A stretch of DNA of 20,646 nt from Lachnospiraceae bacterium UBA3845 (GTDB taxonomy: Bacteria; Bacillota; Clostridia; Lachnospirales; Lachnospiraceae), in assembly GCA_002392705.1 (NCBI GenBank), contig DGHP01000180.1:374-21019 (forward strand). The letters are read 5' to 3'. The position numbers were made by a program, and so were the translations under genes. A model generated the notes under the pieces. It saw only the letters and a list, made by a program, of their open reading frames with translations, had not been told where the DNA came from and did not search any database. Shown piece after piece: positions 1 through 8,185 of the stretch. How positions within the stretch are numbered: the stretch's first letter is position 1; each line of letters opens with the position of its first letter.

Positions 1-434
1 TCACGGATGAAAATCTGCTCGTTGTAGGGCATGGACGTCACACCGTTGCCGTACTGCTCGCATTTTTCTATGACATCCGTCAGCACGGTATGGTCCACCA
101 GGGGCCGGATTCCGTCATGAATCACCACGATATCATCGTCGGCGCAGATTCCCTCCAGGTTATAGACGCCGTTGCGGATGGATTCCTGTCCGGTCTCCCC
201 TCCGGAGATCACCCATTTCAGTTTGTCGATTCCGAACTGTTTCGCGTAAGCCCTGGCGACATCATGCCAGCCGTCGATGCAGACCAGTTCGATGGCGTCG
301 ATCTTCGGATGCTTCTGGAAACCCTCCAGCGTATAGATCAGCACCGGTTTATCGTAGACGTTGATAAACTGCTTCGGGATATCCTGCCCCATCCGGTGCC
401 CGCTGCCCCCGGCAATAATCAATGCAACATTCAT
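1..434 (-). CDS. IspD/TarI-like cytidylyltransferase, 3' end cut by window edge
   Basis: The first 144 residues of a nucleotidyltransferase are visible; the rest lies beyond position 1. The N-terminus carries the nucleotide-binding loop GGSGHRMG (residues 9-16) followed by PKQF (20-23), and HDGIRP (106-111) stands where IspD has its HDAARP-type motif. Members of this family join CTP to methylerythritol phosphate (IspD) or to ribitol or related alditol phosphates (TarI). The polysaccharide setting favours a TarI-like role that makes a CDP-activated alditol for the glycan, but the sequence alone does not separate the two. The start is ATG at 434, overlapping the TGA of the preceding membrane-protein gene as ATGA, which suggests translational coupling. 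Family is secure; substrate is not. Confidence 0.85.
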   Translation of the reverse strand, partial: MNVALIIAGGSGHRMGQDIPKQFINVYDKPVLIYTLEGFQKHPKIDAIELVCIDGWHDVARAYAKQFGIDKLKWVISGGETGQESIRNGVYNLEGICADDDIVVIHDGIRPLVDHTVLTDVIEKCEQYGNGVTSMPYNEQIFIR

Positions 435-1690
435 ACCTGCACCCCTTCCCCCTTTTCTTCTTCCGTCTTTCCGGGCGCCGCGGCCTGCGGCCGCTCAAGC
501 ATGCAGCAGCATCTCCCGTCCTCCTGTCTCAGCGATGCAAAAAAGATCAGAAGAAAGATGTCATACTGCGCCTGGATCAGGCGGTTTTCCATAAATGACT
601 CTGCCGCGATCAGCGTCAGCAGCAGAAGAAGCATCACGTCCTGTTCTTCCCAGGCCCTGAAAGCGGACCACACAAAGAGGGCCAGCAGGACCAGAAACAT
701 CAGGATTCCGAAATTGATGAGAATCATCAGGTAGGAGCTGTCCAGGTTGAAATAATTCTTTACCTCCTCCAGCTTCCCGCCTGTTGTTTTATATTTGACC
801 GCTGTGCCGAGCAGAGATACGCCGTATTTGCGAAAGCCCTTTTTCCCAAGGCTCAGCCTGGTGTTCAGGATCGTATTGATCCGGAACATCAGAGGATTAT
901 CAGGATCATAGAACCGGGCTGCGAGAATGATCCCTCCGGCCAGAAGCGGCATCGTGCCGGTCAGAAGCACGCTGATGCGGTGGAAAAATCCCGTCGCCTT
1001 CCCGGGAAGCCTGCCCCGGATGAGGAGCCAGCCGGCAATCGCGGCCAGCAGCAGCATGCAGAGTGCATCCGTCTTCGCGTCACATTTCATTTTCAGAAAG
1101 ACGCCGATTCCCGCGCAGAGAGCAGGGTCGGCCAGGTTCAGCTTCCTCCGGCGCAGATAGAGCCATGCACAGCTTAAGAAAAAGACGAACTCGGAAAATG
1201 TGGTCGGATAGGTCGTTCCGCAGGCGGATCTGACGCGGAGACTTCCGTCCGGCTCCGGCTGCAGGTAGACAAGATTCGTGATCAGTCCCGCGCAGGCCGC
1301 GGCCGCAGTGACCGCCAGCATGCCGCCGACGGTGATCAGGAAGATCTTCAGAATCCGGTCAAAGGGCACCTTCTTCGCCCCGACTGTCACGAGCGGGAAC
1401 ATCAGAATCCAGTAGGTATCCGAGGTCCGGCGGACCAGGATTCCCAGCAGGATCAGGACGCAGGCTGCCGCAAGCTCCAGATAACTGTAGCAGCGAAGCT
1501 TCAGAATCTTGAAGAGGATGAGAGCCGCCATCAGGACAAGCCAGGCGGTCTCTATGGGCTCAGAACGCTTTATGCCGAAATCCTTGCGGAACATCGTGTT
1601 GAAGAAGGTCCGGTAGGCCAGAAACCAGACAAGGAGTATATAATATGCAATTTCTGTATATTTTTCAATCTTCCTGTTTGTCTCCGACAC
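431..1690 (-). CDS. Polytopic membrane protein, Wzy-like polysaccharide polymerase/ligase candidate
   Basis: A 419-residue hydrophobic protein with roughly ten or more membrane segments spread along its length. Near the C-terminus a segment reading NLDSSYLMILINFGILMF is followed by another membrane helix. This resembles the conserved late region of Wzy/O-antigen ligase proteins, where an extracytoplasmic acidic residue precedes a hydrophobic 'yl.ll..fG' stretch. The start is GTG at 1690, chosen because AAAGGAG lies eight bases upstream (1699-1705). The stop overlaps the next gene's start. Known role of the family: joining repeat units on undecaprenyl diphosphate outside the membrane, or ligating glycan to an acceptor. 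Such proteins diverge strongly, so the call rests on topology, length, one motif-like region and its place beside the initiating transferase. Confidence 0.65.
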   Translation of the reverse strand: MSETNRKIEKYTEIAYYILLVWFLAYRTFFNTMFRKDFGIKRSEPIETAWLVLMAALILFKILKLRCYSYLELAAACVLILLGILVRRTSDTYWILMFPLVTVGAKKVPFDRILKIFLITVGGMLAVTAAAACAGLITNLVYLQPEPDGSLRVRSACGTTYPTTFSEFVFFLSCAWLYLRRRKLNLADPALCAGIGVFLKMKCDAKTDALCMLLLAAIAGWLLIRGRLPGKATGFFHRISVLLTGTMPLLAGGIILAARFYDPDNPLMFRINTILNTRLSLGKKGFRKYGVSLLGTAVKYKTTGGKLEEVKNYFNLDSSYLMILINFGILMFLVLLALFVWSAFRAWEEQDVMLLLLLTLIAAESFMENRLIQAQYDIFLLIFFASLRQEDGRCCCMLERPQAAAPGKTEEEKGEGVQV

Positions 1691-1698
1691 TGCCTGCG

Positions 1699-1705
1699 CT
1701 CCTTT
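1699..1705 (-). promoter_or_regulatory. Ribosome binding site supporting a GTG start
   Basis: AAAGGAG read on the minus strand ends eight bases before GTG at 1690. The upstream frame stays open but codes for a run of arginines within a repetitive spacer, so the GTG is the better start for the Wzy-like gene. Confidence 0.7.
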
Positions 1706-1728
1706 GTACCGCTTCCTTCTTCTCTCCC

Positions 1729-1850
1729 GCCGGCGTTTTGTGCCGGTGTTTTTTCTCCGCTTTTTCTGCCGGTATTTTCTGGGGCTGTCTCTCCCGGCTG
1801 TCTTCCCGGCTGTTTTTCTGAATGCCGCGCCGGACTGTCTCTCCCCGCTG
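1729..1850. repeat. Short degenerate repeats in the spacer between the initiating transferase and Wzy-like genes
   Basis: On the plus strand GCCGG(C/T)(G/A)TTTT occurs at about 1729, 1742 and 1768. CTGTCTCTCCC occurs at about 1785 and 1835, with a shortened relative TCTTCCCGGCTG at 1801-1812. The 174-nt spacer (1691-1864) holds no recognisable gene or terminator. The units are too irregular for CRISPR and resemble slippage-derived spacer sequence. Confidence 0.5.
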
Positions 1851-1864
1851 CCGCGCCGACCGGC

Positions 1865-3289
1865 TTACTCGGAACCCTTCCCCGTCAGGACAACGATCAC
1901 GGTCTTGATCAGGATCTTGAGATCCAGTCCGATCGACCAGTGGTCAATGTACTGCATGTCCAGGCGTACAACCTCGTCAAAATCCTTGATATCGCTCCGC
2001 CCGCTGATCTGCCAGTATCCCGTAAGGCCGGGCGTCATGCTCAGCCTTGCCTTGTGCTTTGCCTCGTACTGCTCAAATTCATCCACTGTCGGAGGCCTGG
2101 TTCCGACCAGGCTCATGTCCCCCTTGAGGATGTTCCAGAACTGGGGCATCTCATCCAGGCTGGTCCTGCGCAGGAAGCGCCCCACCTTCGTAATGCGGGG
2201 GTCATCCCCGATCTTGAACATCAGTCCGTTTACTTCATTCTGTTCAAGGAGTTCTTTTTTCTTCTCCTCCGCGTCCATGTACATGGAGCGGAACTTGTAA
2301 AGGCGGAAGCGCCTTCCGTTCTTGCCCACCCGGATCTGGCTGAATATGGCAGGTCCCGGGGATTCCAGGCGGATCGCCGGAACGGCGAACAGGGCCGTTA
2401 TGCCGAAGAGCACCATGCCGATCAGGCCTCCGATGATATCCATCGTCCGCTTCGCGATGGCGCCCCGGGTGGAGATCACATTGCGGGAAAAGGCAACGAC
2501 CGAATAATCGCCCACCTTGTCCAGGGTCTTGGTACCGTGCCGGACCAGGTTGAAGGTTTCTATATTGACGTCCACCTGGATGCCCATCATCTGGATCTCA
2601 TTGATCAGTTCCCGGGCAGTCTCATCCTCCTCGACGCCCCGCCAGGAAAAGAGGACCTCGTCCACGTCATTGTGTACGATGTAATCCAGCATGTCCTCCG
2701 AACCCGCAACCACGGGGATCTGCGCTATGCTGCCCCCGCCGCTTTCCCTGTCCGTCAGGATCACGCCCGCCAGGGTCCGGTTCCAGTCCGCTTCCAGCTT
2801 TGACAGCAGACGGGGCACGATCTTCTCCGCTTCCCCGGACCTGCTGACCAGAAAGAGCAGGTGCCCGTAGCGGCCGTTTTTGTAGACCCGGAACATGTAC
2901 GCCTTCAGGATAAAGCGGAAAAGGTACATGAGCAGGGTGTTTACCAGGAAGAAGTAGATCATCAGAAGACGCGATACGCTGTCCGAGGGATGGATCAGAT
3001 ACAGGGCCACAACCAGCATGACGAAGAAAATGATCTCTTCCCGGAGTACCGCGTAGAGCTCGTCGATCTTCCCTCTCGCGAAAAAGGTCGAATAATAGTT
3101 CGTGAACATATTGATCGCGGAATAGAGGGTGATGATCACGATGATCTGCTGGCGCTGGTCCCCGTAGGCCTCCCTCCAGCTGAAAGTTCCGTAGCGGATC
3201 GCCACTGCGATGCAGAAGCTGAGAAAGAGGGCCGCAAGGTCAGAACACAGGACAAGCAGGTTTTCTACTGCTTTGCGCTTCTGGTACAT
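1865..3289 (-). CDS. Polyprenyl-phosphate glycosylphosphotransferase (WbaP/CpsE-type initiating transferase)
   Basis: This enzyme moves a sugar-1-phosphate from a nucleotide sugar onto undecaprenyl phosphate, the first committed step of repeat-unit assembly at the inner face of the membrane. The 474 residues show the full-length architecture: about four N-terminal membrane segments (roughly 10-32, 48-68, 84-100, 106-128), a middle Rossmann-like region (about 140-250), a hydrophobic segment after KRTMD (about 283-305), then the catalytic domain. That domain has SPGP (310-313), KFRSM (332-336), the catalytic Asp-Glu pair in SLDEMPQ (D379, E380), GTRPP (396-400) and PGLTGYWQISGR (420-431). The start is ATG at 3289, with GAGG about seven bases upstream. 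The sugar transferred cannot be read from sequence. It sits after three GT4 genes and before the Wzy-like gene. Confidence 0.95.
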   Translation of the reverse strand: MYQKRKAVENLLVLCSDLAALFLSFCIAVAIRYGTFSWREAYGDQRQQIIVIITLYSAINMFTNYYSTFFARGKIDELYAVLREEIIFFVMLVVALYLIHPSDSVSRLLMIYFFLVNTLLMYLFRFILKAYMFRVYKNGRYGHLLFLVSRSGEAEKIVPRLLSKLEADWNRTLAGVILTDRESGGGSIAQIPVVAGSEDMLDYIVHNDVDEVLFSWRGVEEDETARELINEIQMMGIQVDVNIETFNLVRHGTKTLDKVGDYSVVAFSRNVISTRGAIAKRTMDIIGGLIGMVLFGITALFAVPAIRLESPGPAIFSQIRVGKNGRRFRLYKFRSMYMDAEEKKKELLEQNEVNGLMFKIGDDPRITKVGRFLRRTSLDEMPQFWNILKGDMSLVGTRPPTVDEFEQYEAKHKARLSMTPGLTGYWQISGRSDIKDFDEVVRLDMQYIDHWSIGLDLKILIKTVIVVLTGKGSE

Positions 3290-3336
3290 GCATTTACCTC
3301 AGTTATTTTGCTTTATCAGACGCTGCCCGCGTCCGC

Positions 3337-4425
3337 TCAGCCGATTTCTTCCAGGACTTTTTTCAGGCGCAGGGCCGAGCGCCTCCAGGAATATTTCTTC
3401 AGGACATCCCCGGCAGGGCCTGCTTCCCGGCTCATCAGCTCCTCCATCCGGATGGGAGCGTAGATACGCGGATCAAAATAGACGGCGCTGCCGCCGTAGA
3501 TCTCGGGCAGGCATCCGGCATCGGACAGGAGGATCCTGCTGCCGGCGCTGAGAGCTTCCATCGGGGGAATCCCGAAGCCTTCACTCAGGGAGGGATGGAT
3601 GCAGGCCGCCGCATGCTTCATCAGCGCCTTCACCTTCTCATCGGTCAGGTAACCGGTGACAATCACATTTTCAAGCTCCAGAAGACCTGTGGAGCCGATA
3701 TAATCCGACAGCTCCAGGCTTCCCGTCACGACAAAGAGACTGTCCGGGTTCTGCCTCGCCGCCTCGGCGATCCACTTCAGGTTTTTGTGGGGCAGGACGC
3801 TTCCCAGCGTGAAATAATAGGGCCTGACCTGTCCGCTGTCCTTCCGGACCAGTTCAAACTCATCCAGTACGCTCAGATCTTCACGGATCCTCTTAAGATG
3901 CTGCCAGGCGCAGGGTACCAGCCTGAGCTTGCTGGCGGGAATCCGGTAACAGCGCTTCAGCTGCTCTCCTGCTGTCCTGCTGAGTACAATGAGCCTTTTG
4001 CTGCGCCGCGATACAAGCCTGGCCTTCGCAAGGTAGCTCAGGCGCTTCATCTTCTCGCGGAAGGTGCGGAAATCCTCCGGGAAAAGCTCATAGGTGCAGT
4101 CGTAGAGTCCCGCGATATCGCATTTCAGGACAGGGAGCCCCAGCGTCAGGTCAAGAGTCAGGGCCCGCCTTCTTATGGCGTAGAGCGGAAAACAGATCTG
4201 TCTCCAGAGGAAGGCATTCCGGATCCTCCCGCTGCGCACCAGCCGGATCTTCTTAAATCCGGCGAGGCTTTCCGCTTCAGGGGCATATTCCGGAACAACC
4301 AGCTCGATCTCCAGCCCGCTCAGATCCATCCGGTCAAGCTGCCGCAGCAGCTCATAGGCAAATCTCTGGATCCCGTATATCTTTCCTCCCGCAAGGGTAT
4401 CTCCCAGAACCGCGATTCGTTTCAT
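3337..4425 (-). CDS. GT4-family glycosyltransferase
   Basis: A GT-B-fold retaining glycosyltransferase of 362 residues, expected in the cytoplasm or on the inner membrane face, adding a sugar to the lipid-linked oligosaccharide. The N-terminal half has a typical beta strand and loop (MKRIAVLGDTLAGGKIYGIQ). The C-terminal donor domain has HKN (213-215) and the EX7E motif EGFGIPPME (282-290). The frame is open upstream to an ATG at 4473, but that adds an arginine-rich stretch with no family likeness. The ATG at 4425 has GGAG seven bases upstream and starts directly on the first strand of the fold. It resembles the neighbouring GT4 at 4588-5694 around EGFGIPP, so the two may be paralogues. Donor and acceptor are unknown. 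Confidence 0.9.
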   Translation of the reverse strand: MKRIAVLGDTLAGGKIYGIQRFAYELLRQLDRMDLSGLEIELVVPEYAPEAESLAGFKKIRLVRSGRIRNAFLWRQICFPLYAIRRRALTLDLTLGLPVLKCDIAGLYDCTYELFPEDFRTFREKMKRLSYLAKARLVSRRSKRLIVLSRTAGEQLKRCYRIPASKLRLVPCAWQHLKRIREDLSVLDEFELVRKDSGQVRPYYFTLGSVLPHKNLKWIAEAARQNPDSLFVVTGSLELSDYIGSTGLLELENVIVTGYLTDEKVKALMKHAAACIHPSLSEGFGIPPMEALSAGSRILLSDAGCLPEIYGGSAVYFDPRIYAPIRMEELMSREAGPAGDVLKKYSWRRSALRLKKVLEEIG

Positions 4426-4432
4426 ACTGCCG

Positions 4433-4436
4433 CTCC
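4433..4436 (-). promoter_or_regulatory. Ribosome binding site deciding the GT4 start at 4425
   Basis: GGAG on the minus strand lies seven bases before ATG at 4425. It supports this start over the in-frame ATG at 4473. Confidence 0.6.
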
Positions 4437-4587
4437 ATTCAGGCTCCCGCCTCCGCTGCTGCCGGACATACATCTTTCCCGGCAGCCATCCGGCTTTCCT
4501 TCTTCCGCTCCGTCAGCTGCAGGGCATATACAGTCCGTCCGCATTTCCCGCCAGTCCGAAGCGCCTGGCTCCGGCAGACACTAAAAA

Positions 4588-5694
4588 TTACCCGAGCAGC
4601 AGCTTCTCGAAATGCGCACTGAGCCGCTTCCAGTCATAATAGCGAAGGTGCCGGCTGATCTGCGCCTCATCCGCTCTCAGCTTCCCCGAGAGCAGCTCCT
4701 CCATCTGATGCGCGATCTGCGTGACATCCTCCGGATCAACCGTAAATCCGACATTTCCCACCACTTCCGGCAGGGAGGAGGTGGATGAGACGATCACCTG
4801 CGCGCCGCAGGAGAGTGCCTCCAGAGGAGGAATCCCGAAGCCCTCGTAGAGGGACAGGAAGCAGAACAGGCGGCATCTGGAATAGAGAGCGACCAGCTCC
4901 CGGTCCGTCACATAACCGGTCAGGATGATATCTTCCTTCACCTTCGACCGGCTGACATGCCGTTCAATCTTTTCGTAGCCGGATCCCGGCATCCCGGCCA
5001 GGATCAGGCTGCCGTCATATTTCTTTTTTGCCTTCAGACGTTCAAAGGCCCGGATCACGTTCATGGCGTTCTTCCCGGGATGGTCGACCGTCCCCGCATA
5101 GAGCAGGAAATCCTCCGGCCAGCCTTTTTCGGCAAAGATCCAGGCGGATTCCTCCTCCGGCATCCGGCGGAACTTTTCCCGGTCCACCCCGCAGTAGACG
5201 ACGCCGATTTTCTCCGGCGGGATATGCAGGTATTTTACGATGTCCTGCTTGGAATTTTTCGAAATCGTGATCAGGGTATCCGCCCTGCGGGCTGTGATGG
5301 GATCCGCCAGTTTTGTGCGGTAGAACATCTTCAGTTTTGAAAATTTCCGCGGAACGTTGAACTCGATCAGGTCATTCAGGATCACCGCGGTCCTGCGGAA
5401 TTTGAATAAAAGCAGGGTGAAATTCGGGATCAGGGCCCGGTCGGCGCCCTCCCGCAGAACCACAAGCGGAAAGACAAAGGTCGTCCACAAAAGGTTCTTC
5501 ATGGAATCCTGCGCGCTCACCGGGTAAGTCTTCACCGTCACGCGGGGATTGCGGAACTGAAAGTCCTTCGCGATGTCATAGTTGGTATAGACCACATACT
5601 CTGTCCCGCTTTCGGACGCGTCCAGCAGGCTGATCAGGTTTCTCCCGATTCCCGTGATCTTCTTCCCGATGTATCCGCTCACGACTACTTTCAT
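4588..5694 (-). CDS. GT4-family glycosyltransferase
   Basis: A 368-residue GT-B-fold transferase of usual length for the family. The N-terminus MKVVVSGYIGKKITGIGRN has the glycine-rich loop after the first strand. The donor domain has HPGKN (205-209) in place of the HKN-type element, and the EX7E motif EGFGIPPLE (284-292). SLPEVVG follows, as is usual in mannosyl- and rhamnosyltransferase-like members. The start ATG at 5694 overlaps the TGA of the upstream radical SAM gene as ATGA, so the two are probably translated together. It likely extends the repeat unit at the inner membrane face. Sugar specificity is not readable. Confidence 0.92.
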   Translation of the reverse strand: MKVVVSGYIGKKITGIGRNLISLLDASESGTEYVVYTNYDIAKDFQFRNPRVTVKTYPVSAQDSMKNLLWTTFVFPLVVLREGADRALIPNFTLLLFKFRRTAVILNDLIEFNVPRKFSKLKMFYRTKLADPITARRADTLITISKNSKQDIVKYLHIPPEKIGVVYCGVDREKFRRMPEEESAWIFAEKGWPEDFLLYAGTVDHPGKNAMNVIRAFERLKAKKKYDGSLILAGMPGSGYEKIERHVSRSKVKEDIILTGYVTDRELVALYSRCRLFCFLSLYEGFGIPPLEALSCGAQVIVSSTSSLPEVVGNVGFTVDPEDVTQIAHQMEELLSGKLRADEAQISRHLRYYDWKRLSAHFEKLLLG

Positions 5695-6806
5695 ACAGAA
5701 TCCCCCTGTTTCTCCTTCAGCCCGTTTGCCGCGGCGGCGTGCAGATCGCAGGTGCTGCAGCGGTCGAGGGCTTCCTTCGTCACCTTCCCGTCACGGTAGT
5801 CCCGGACGATCTTCAGCTCGTACATGCTGTACTTTTTCTTCGTCCAGAACTTCAGCTTATGACGGATCACCCAGAAGGCGGGGACCCATATATATTTGTG
5901 CATGGCGGGCGACACGGAGCCGATCATCCAGCACTGGCGGTCGCAGCAGCGCACCTTTCTGCGGACCATTTCCGCCCGGGAGCTGTTCCAGAGTTCCTCC
6001 CAGTCCTGCTCATTCAGGTTGCCCATGACTTCTTTATCCTTCGTCCCGTTGCAGGGCATCACGTCCCCGTAGGGATCGATGAAGAAGGTGTCGAAGGCCA
6101 TGTCGCAGGGCAGAAGCCTTTTCTGCCCGTAAATATAATTGATCAGACCGTGATTGAAGTAGGCGCGGAACCATTTCTTCGGGCTTTTTGAGTTCAGCAG
6201 CTCATTGACCAGCTTCTCAAAATTTTCCGCCACCATGGGCCGGTCATGGATAATGTTCCTGGACTCTACGAAATAAAAGCTGTTGTGGAGGGAAGCCGTC
6301 GCGAATTCCATGCCGAGTCTGTCGGACAGTCTGTACAGGGGCACCAGGTCCGGGGCATTGATGTCCTGGACGGTCATGCCGAAGCCCACGTCCTTCATCC
6401 CCATTTTCCTGAGCCTGCGCAGGGTTGTATAGCCGCGCTTAAAGCCGTCCGGCAGGCCGCGGATCGCGTCGTTGGTTTCCTGCAGCCCTTCGATGGAGAT
6501 CCGGATGCCGATCTGCGGAAACTCCTTTGCCAGATCCAGGATCCGGTCTGTAAAGAAACCGTTCGTGGAGATCACGATCCGGTCGCTCTTTTTGTAGAGC
6601 TCCCGCACGATCTCCTTCAGATCCGTCCGGATAAAGGGTTCTCCGCCCGTAATGTTCGTAAAATACATCTTCGGCAGTTTCCGGATCGTCTCGAGGCTGA
6701 TCTCGTCCTCCTGGCGCGAAGGCGCCTTATAGCGGTTGCACATCGTGCAGCGCGCATTGCAGCGGTAGGTAACGATCACCGTCCCGTTCAGTTTCTTTTC
6801 CGCCAT
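5691..6806 (-). CDS. Radical SAM protein with SPASM-like C-terminal cysteines
   Basis: A 371-residue radical SAM enzyme. The core motif CNARCTMC gives C16, C20 and C23, which bind the [4Fe-4S] cluster that cleaves S-adenosylmethionine. GGEP (54-57) and the STNG strand (80-83) belong to the same barrel. The C-terminal part reads like a SPASM domain: C234, then FFIDPYGDVMPCNG with C252, then C287, C288 and C292. A further CSTC pair (C350, C353) lies near the end. The frame is open to an ATG at 6851, but GGAGGTG at 6813-6819 lies six bases before ATG 6806, where the protein begins MAEKKLNG just before the barrel. It is the only such enzyme here, embedded among glycosyltransferases and overlapping the next GT4. 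The family is certain; the substrate, perhaps a sugar, lipid-linked glycan or peptide, is unknown. Confidence 0.93.
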   Translation of the reverse strand: MAEKKLNGTVIVTYRCNARCTMCNRYKAPSRQEDEISLETIRKLPKMYFTNITGGEPFIRTDLKEIVRELYKKSDRIVISTNGFFTDRILDLAKEFPQIGIRISIEGLQETNDAIRGLPDGFKRGYTTLRRLRKMGMKDVGFGMTVQDINAPDLVPLYRLSDRLGMEFATASLHNSFYFVESRNIIHDRPMVAENFEKLVNELLNSKSPKKWFRAYFNHGLINYIYGQKRLLPCDMAFDTFFIDPYGDVMPCNGTKDKEVMGNLNEQDWEELWNSSRAEMVRRKVRCCDRQCWMIGSVSPAMHKYIWVPAFWVIRHKLKFWTKKKYSMYELKIVRDYRDGKVTKEALDRCSTCDLHAAAANGLKEKQGDSV

Positions 6807-6812
6807 TTCCGG

Positions 6813-6819
6813 CACCTCC
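6813..6819 (-). promoter_or_regulatory. Strong ribosome binding site deciding the radical SAM start
   Basis: GGAGGTG on the minus strand is six bases from ATG 6806. It outcompetes the upstream in-frame ATGs at 6821 and 6851, the first of which overlaps this site. Confidence 0.8.
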
Positions 6820-6865
6820 ATCCCCGCTCCGCGTCCCGGGAAAACGCTCATTCAGCAGCATTTCC

Positions 6866-8056
6866 TCAGATCCGCCCTTTCGCAAGCACCCTCCGGTAGA
6901 CCTTCAGGTTCTTCTCCGCGGCATCCTCCCAGCTGTATTTCCCGCAGACCTCGTCCGCGGCCCCCGCTCTGATCTCCTGCACCTTCCCCGGATCCGCGCA
7001 CAGATCCTGAAGAACTGCCAGAAGGGCTTCTTCATTTCCCTTTTCAAAGGAGAAACCCCATCTGCCCGTCAGATCAGTGCACTCCCGGATATCGGAAGTA
7101 ACGCAGCAGTTTCCGTAGCTCATCGCCTCCAGGAGGCTGAGGGGCATGCCCTCCACATCGGAAGGCAGCAGATACAGGTATGCGCATGAATAAAGCTCCC
7201 GAAGCTCCTGCCCCTGCACAAAACCCGTAAAGAGTATGCGCGGGTCTGAGGCAGCCAGGGCTTTTATCTCCCTTACAAAATCCGGAGCGTCTGATTCCCC
7301 TCCGGCGATCACCAGCTTCTTATCCGTATCAAGCTTCCGGAAGGCCCTGATCAGGTATCTCAGCCCCTTCTCCGGGACCAGCCTGCTCAGATACAGAAGG
7401 TATCCGTCCCTGTCAAGTCCCCACCGCTTCCGGATCAGATCCGCTTCCGCCCTGCGGGGCCTTGTCACGCCGTTCGGGATGCAGACTGTTTTCCTGCCGT
7501 AACGCTCAAGAAAATAGGCCTGTTCATTCCGGTTCAGGACGATTACCGCGTCCGCATGCCTTGCCGCGGTCTTCTCCCCTGTCAGGATGAACCAGCTGGC
7601 GAATCTGCCCCATTTGGCCCTCTTCCAGTCCAGTCCGTGGATGGTCGCAATACATTTTTTCCCTGCCAGCTTCGGAATCCAGAGAAAGGCGCAGGGCCCT
7701 TCCGCGTGGTAATGCACGATATCCCAGGGCCCGAGGGCCGCAGCCAGGGAACCGAAAAAGGATGCGGAGACGGCTGCCAGTCCCCGTCTGTCAATGGTCG
7801 GCACTGTAATCAGGCGGATATTGTGATATTCCTTCCGCTTTTCCGAGTCATACTGCCGGCCGCTCACATGGTGGCCGCCCCGGTTGATGCAGGTGACCGC
7901 AAGGCCGCTCTCAGCCATGCGGCTGGCCAGCTCATCCACCACGATCTCGACTCCACCCTCCCGGGAGGGGATTCTCTTATGGCCGAGCATTACTATTCTC
8001 AGACTGCCGCCGCGGCCTTTCCGGCCGGCACAGGCCCCGCTGTCCCCTGTTCGCAT
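6866..8056 (-). CDS. GT4-family glycosyltransferase with GGVE-type N-terminus (rhamnosyltransferase-like)
   Basis: A 396-residue GT-B transferase. After a short basic, glycine-rich leader (residues 1-18) the fold begins LRIVMLGHKRIPSREGGVE. The GGVE loop and 'VDELA' helix resemble the DUF1972-type N-terminal domain found in rhamnosyl- and related transferases. ATIHGLDW (137-144) and IPNGV (193-197) follow. The donor domain has RLVPEKG (225-231) and EX7E as EGMPLSLLE (302-310). ATG 8056 is chosen because AAAGAGGA lies six bases upstream (8063-8070). The leader is odd for the family, but no better start with a ribosome binding site is seen inside it. It follows a sugar-modifying block and precedes the radical SAM gene. 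Donor sugar is unknown. Confidence 0.9.
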   Translation of the reverse strand: MRTGDSGACAGRKGRGGSLRIVMLGHKRIPSREGGVEIVVDELASRMAESGLAVTCINRGGHHVSGRQYDSEKRKEYHNIRLITVPTIDRRGLAAVSASFFGSLAAALGPWDIVHYHAEGPCAFLWIPKLAGKKCIATIHGLDWKRAKWGRFASWFILTGEKTAARHADAVIVLNRNEQAYFLERYGRKTVCIPNGVTRPRRAEADLIRKRWGLDRDGYLLYLSRLVPEKGLRYLIRAFRKLDTDKKLVIAGGESDAPDFVREIKALAASDPRILFTGFVQGQELRELYSCAYLYLLPSDVEGMPLSLLEAMSYGNCCVTSDIRECTDLTGRWGFSFEKGNEEALLAVLQDLCADPGKVQEIRAGAADEVCGKYSWEDAAEKNLKVYRRVLAKGRI

Positions 8057-8185
8057 CGCTTATCCTCTTTCAGAAATCCGTCCCGCAGCGCCCTGTTTTT
8101 AAGAACACTCTGCATTCCCGCCTCAGATCCTGCCCGGCAGGTCCGCCATTCCATACCGCGTCCTTTTCCGACAGAAGGCTTTTTC

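Noticed and set aside
4426..4473. N-terminal extension of the GT4 gene to ATG 4473
   Set aside because: The added 16 residues are arginine-rich and outside the fold, and a GGAG sits correctly before ATG 4425.
8129..8141. 13-nt palindrome CCTGCCCGGCAGG as terminator or operator
   Set aside because: It has a one-base centre, no following U-run and no second copy noticed in other spacers, so it is expected by chance in GC-rich DNA.
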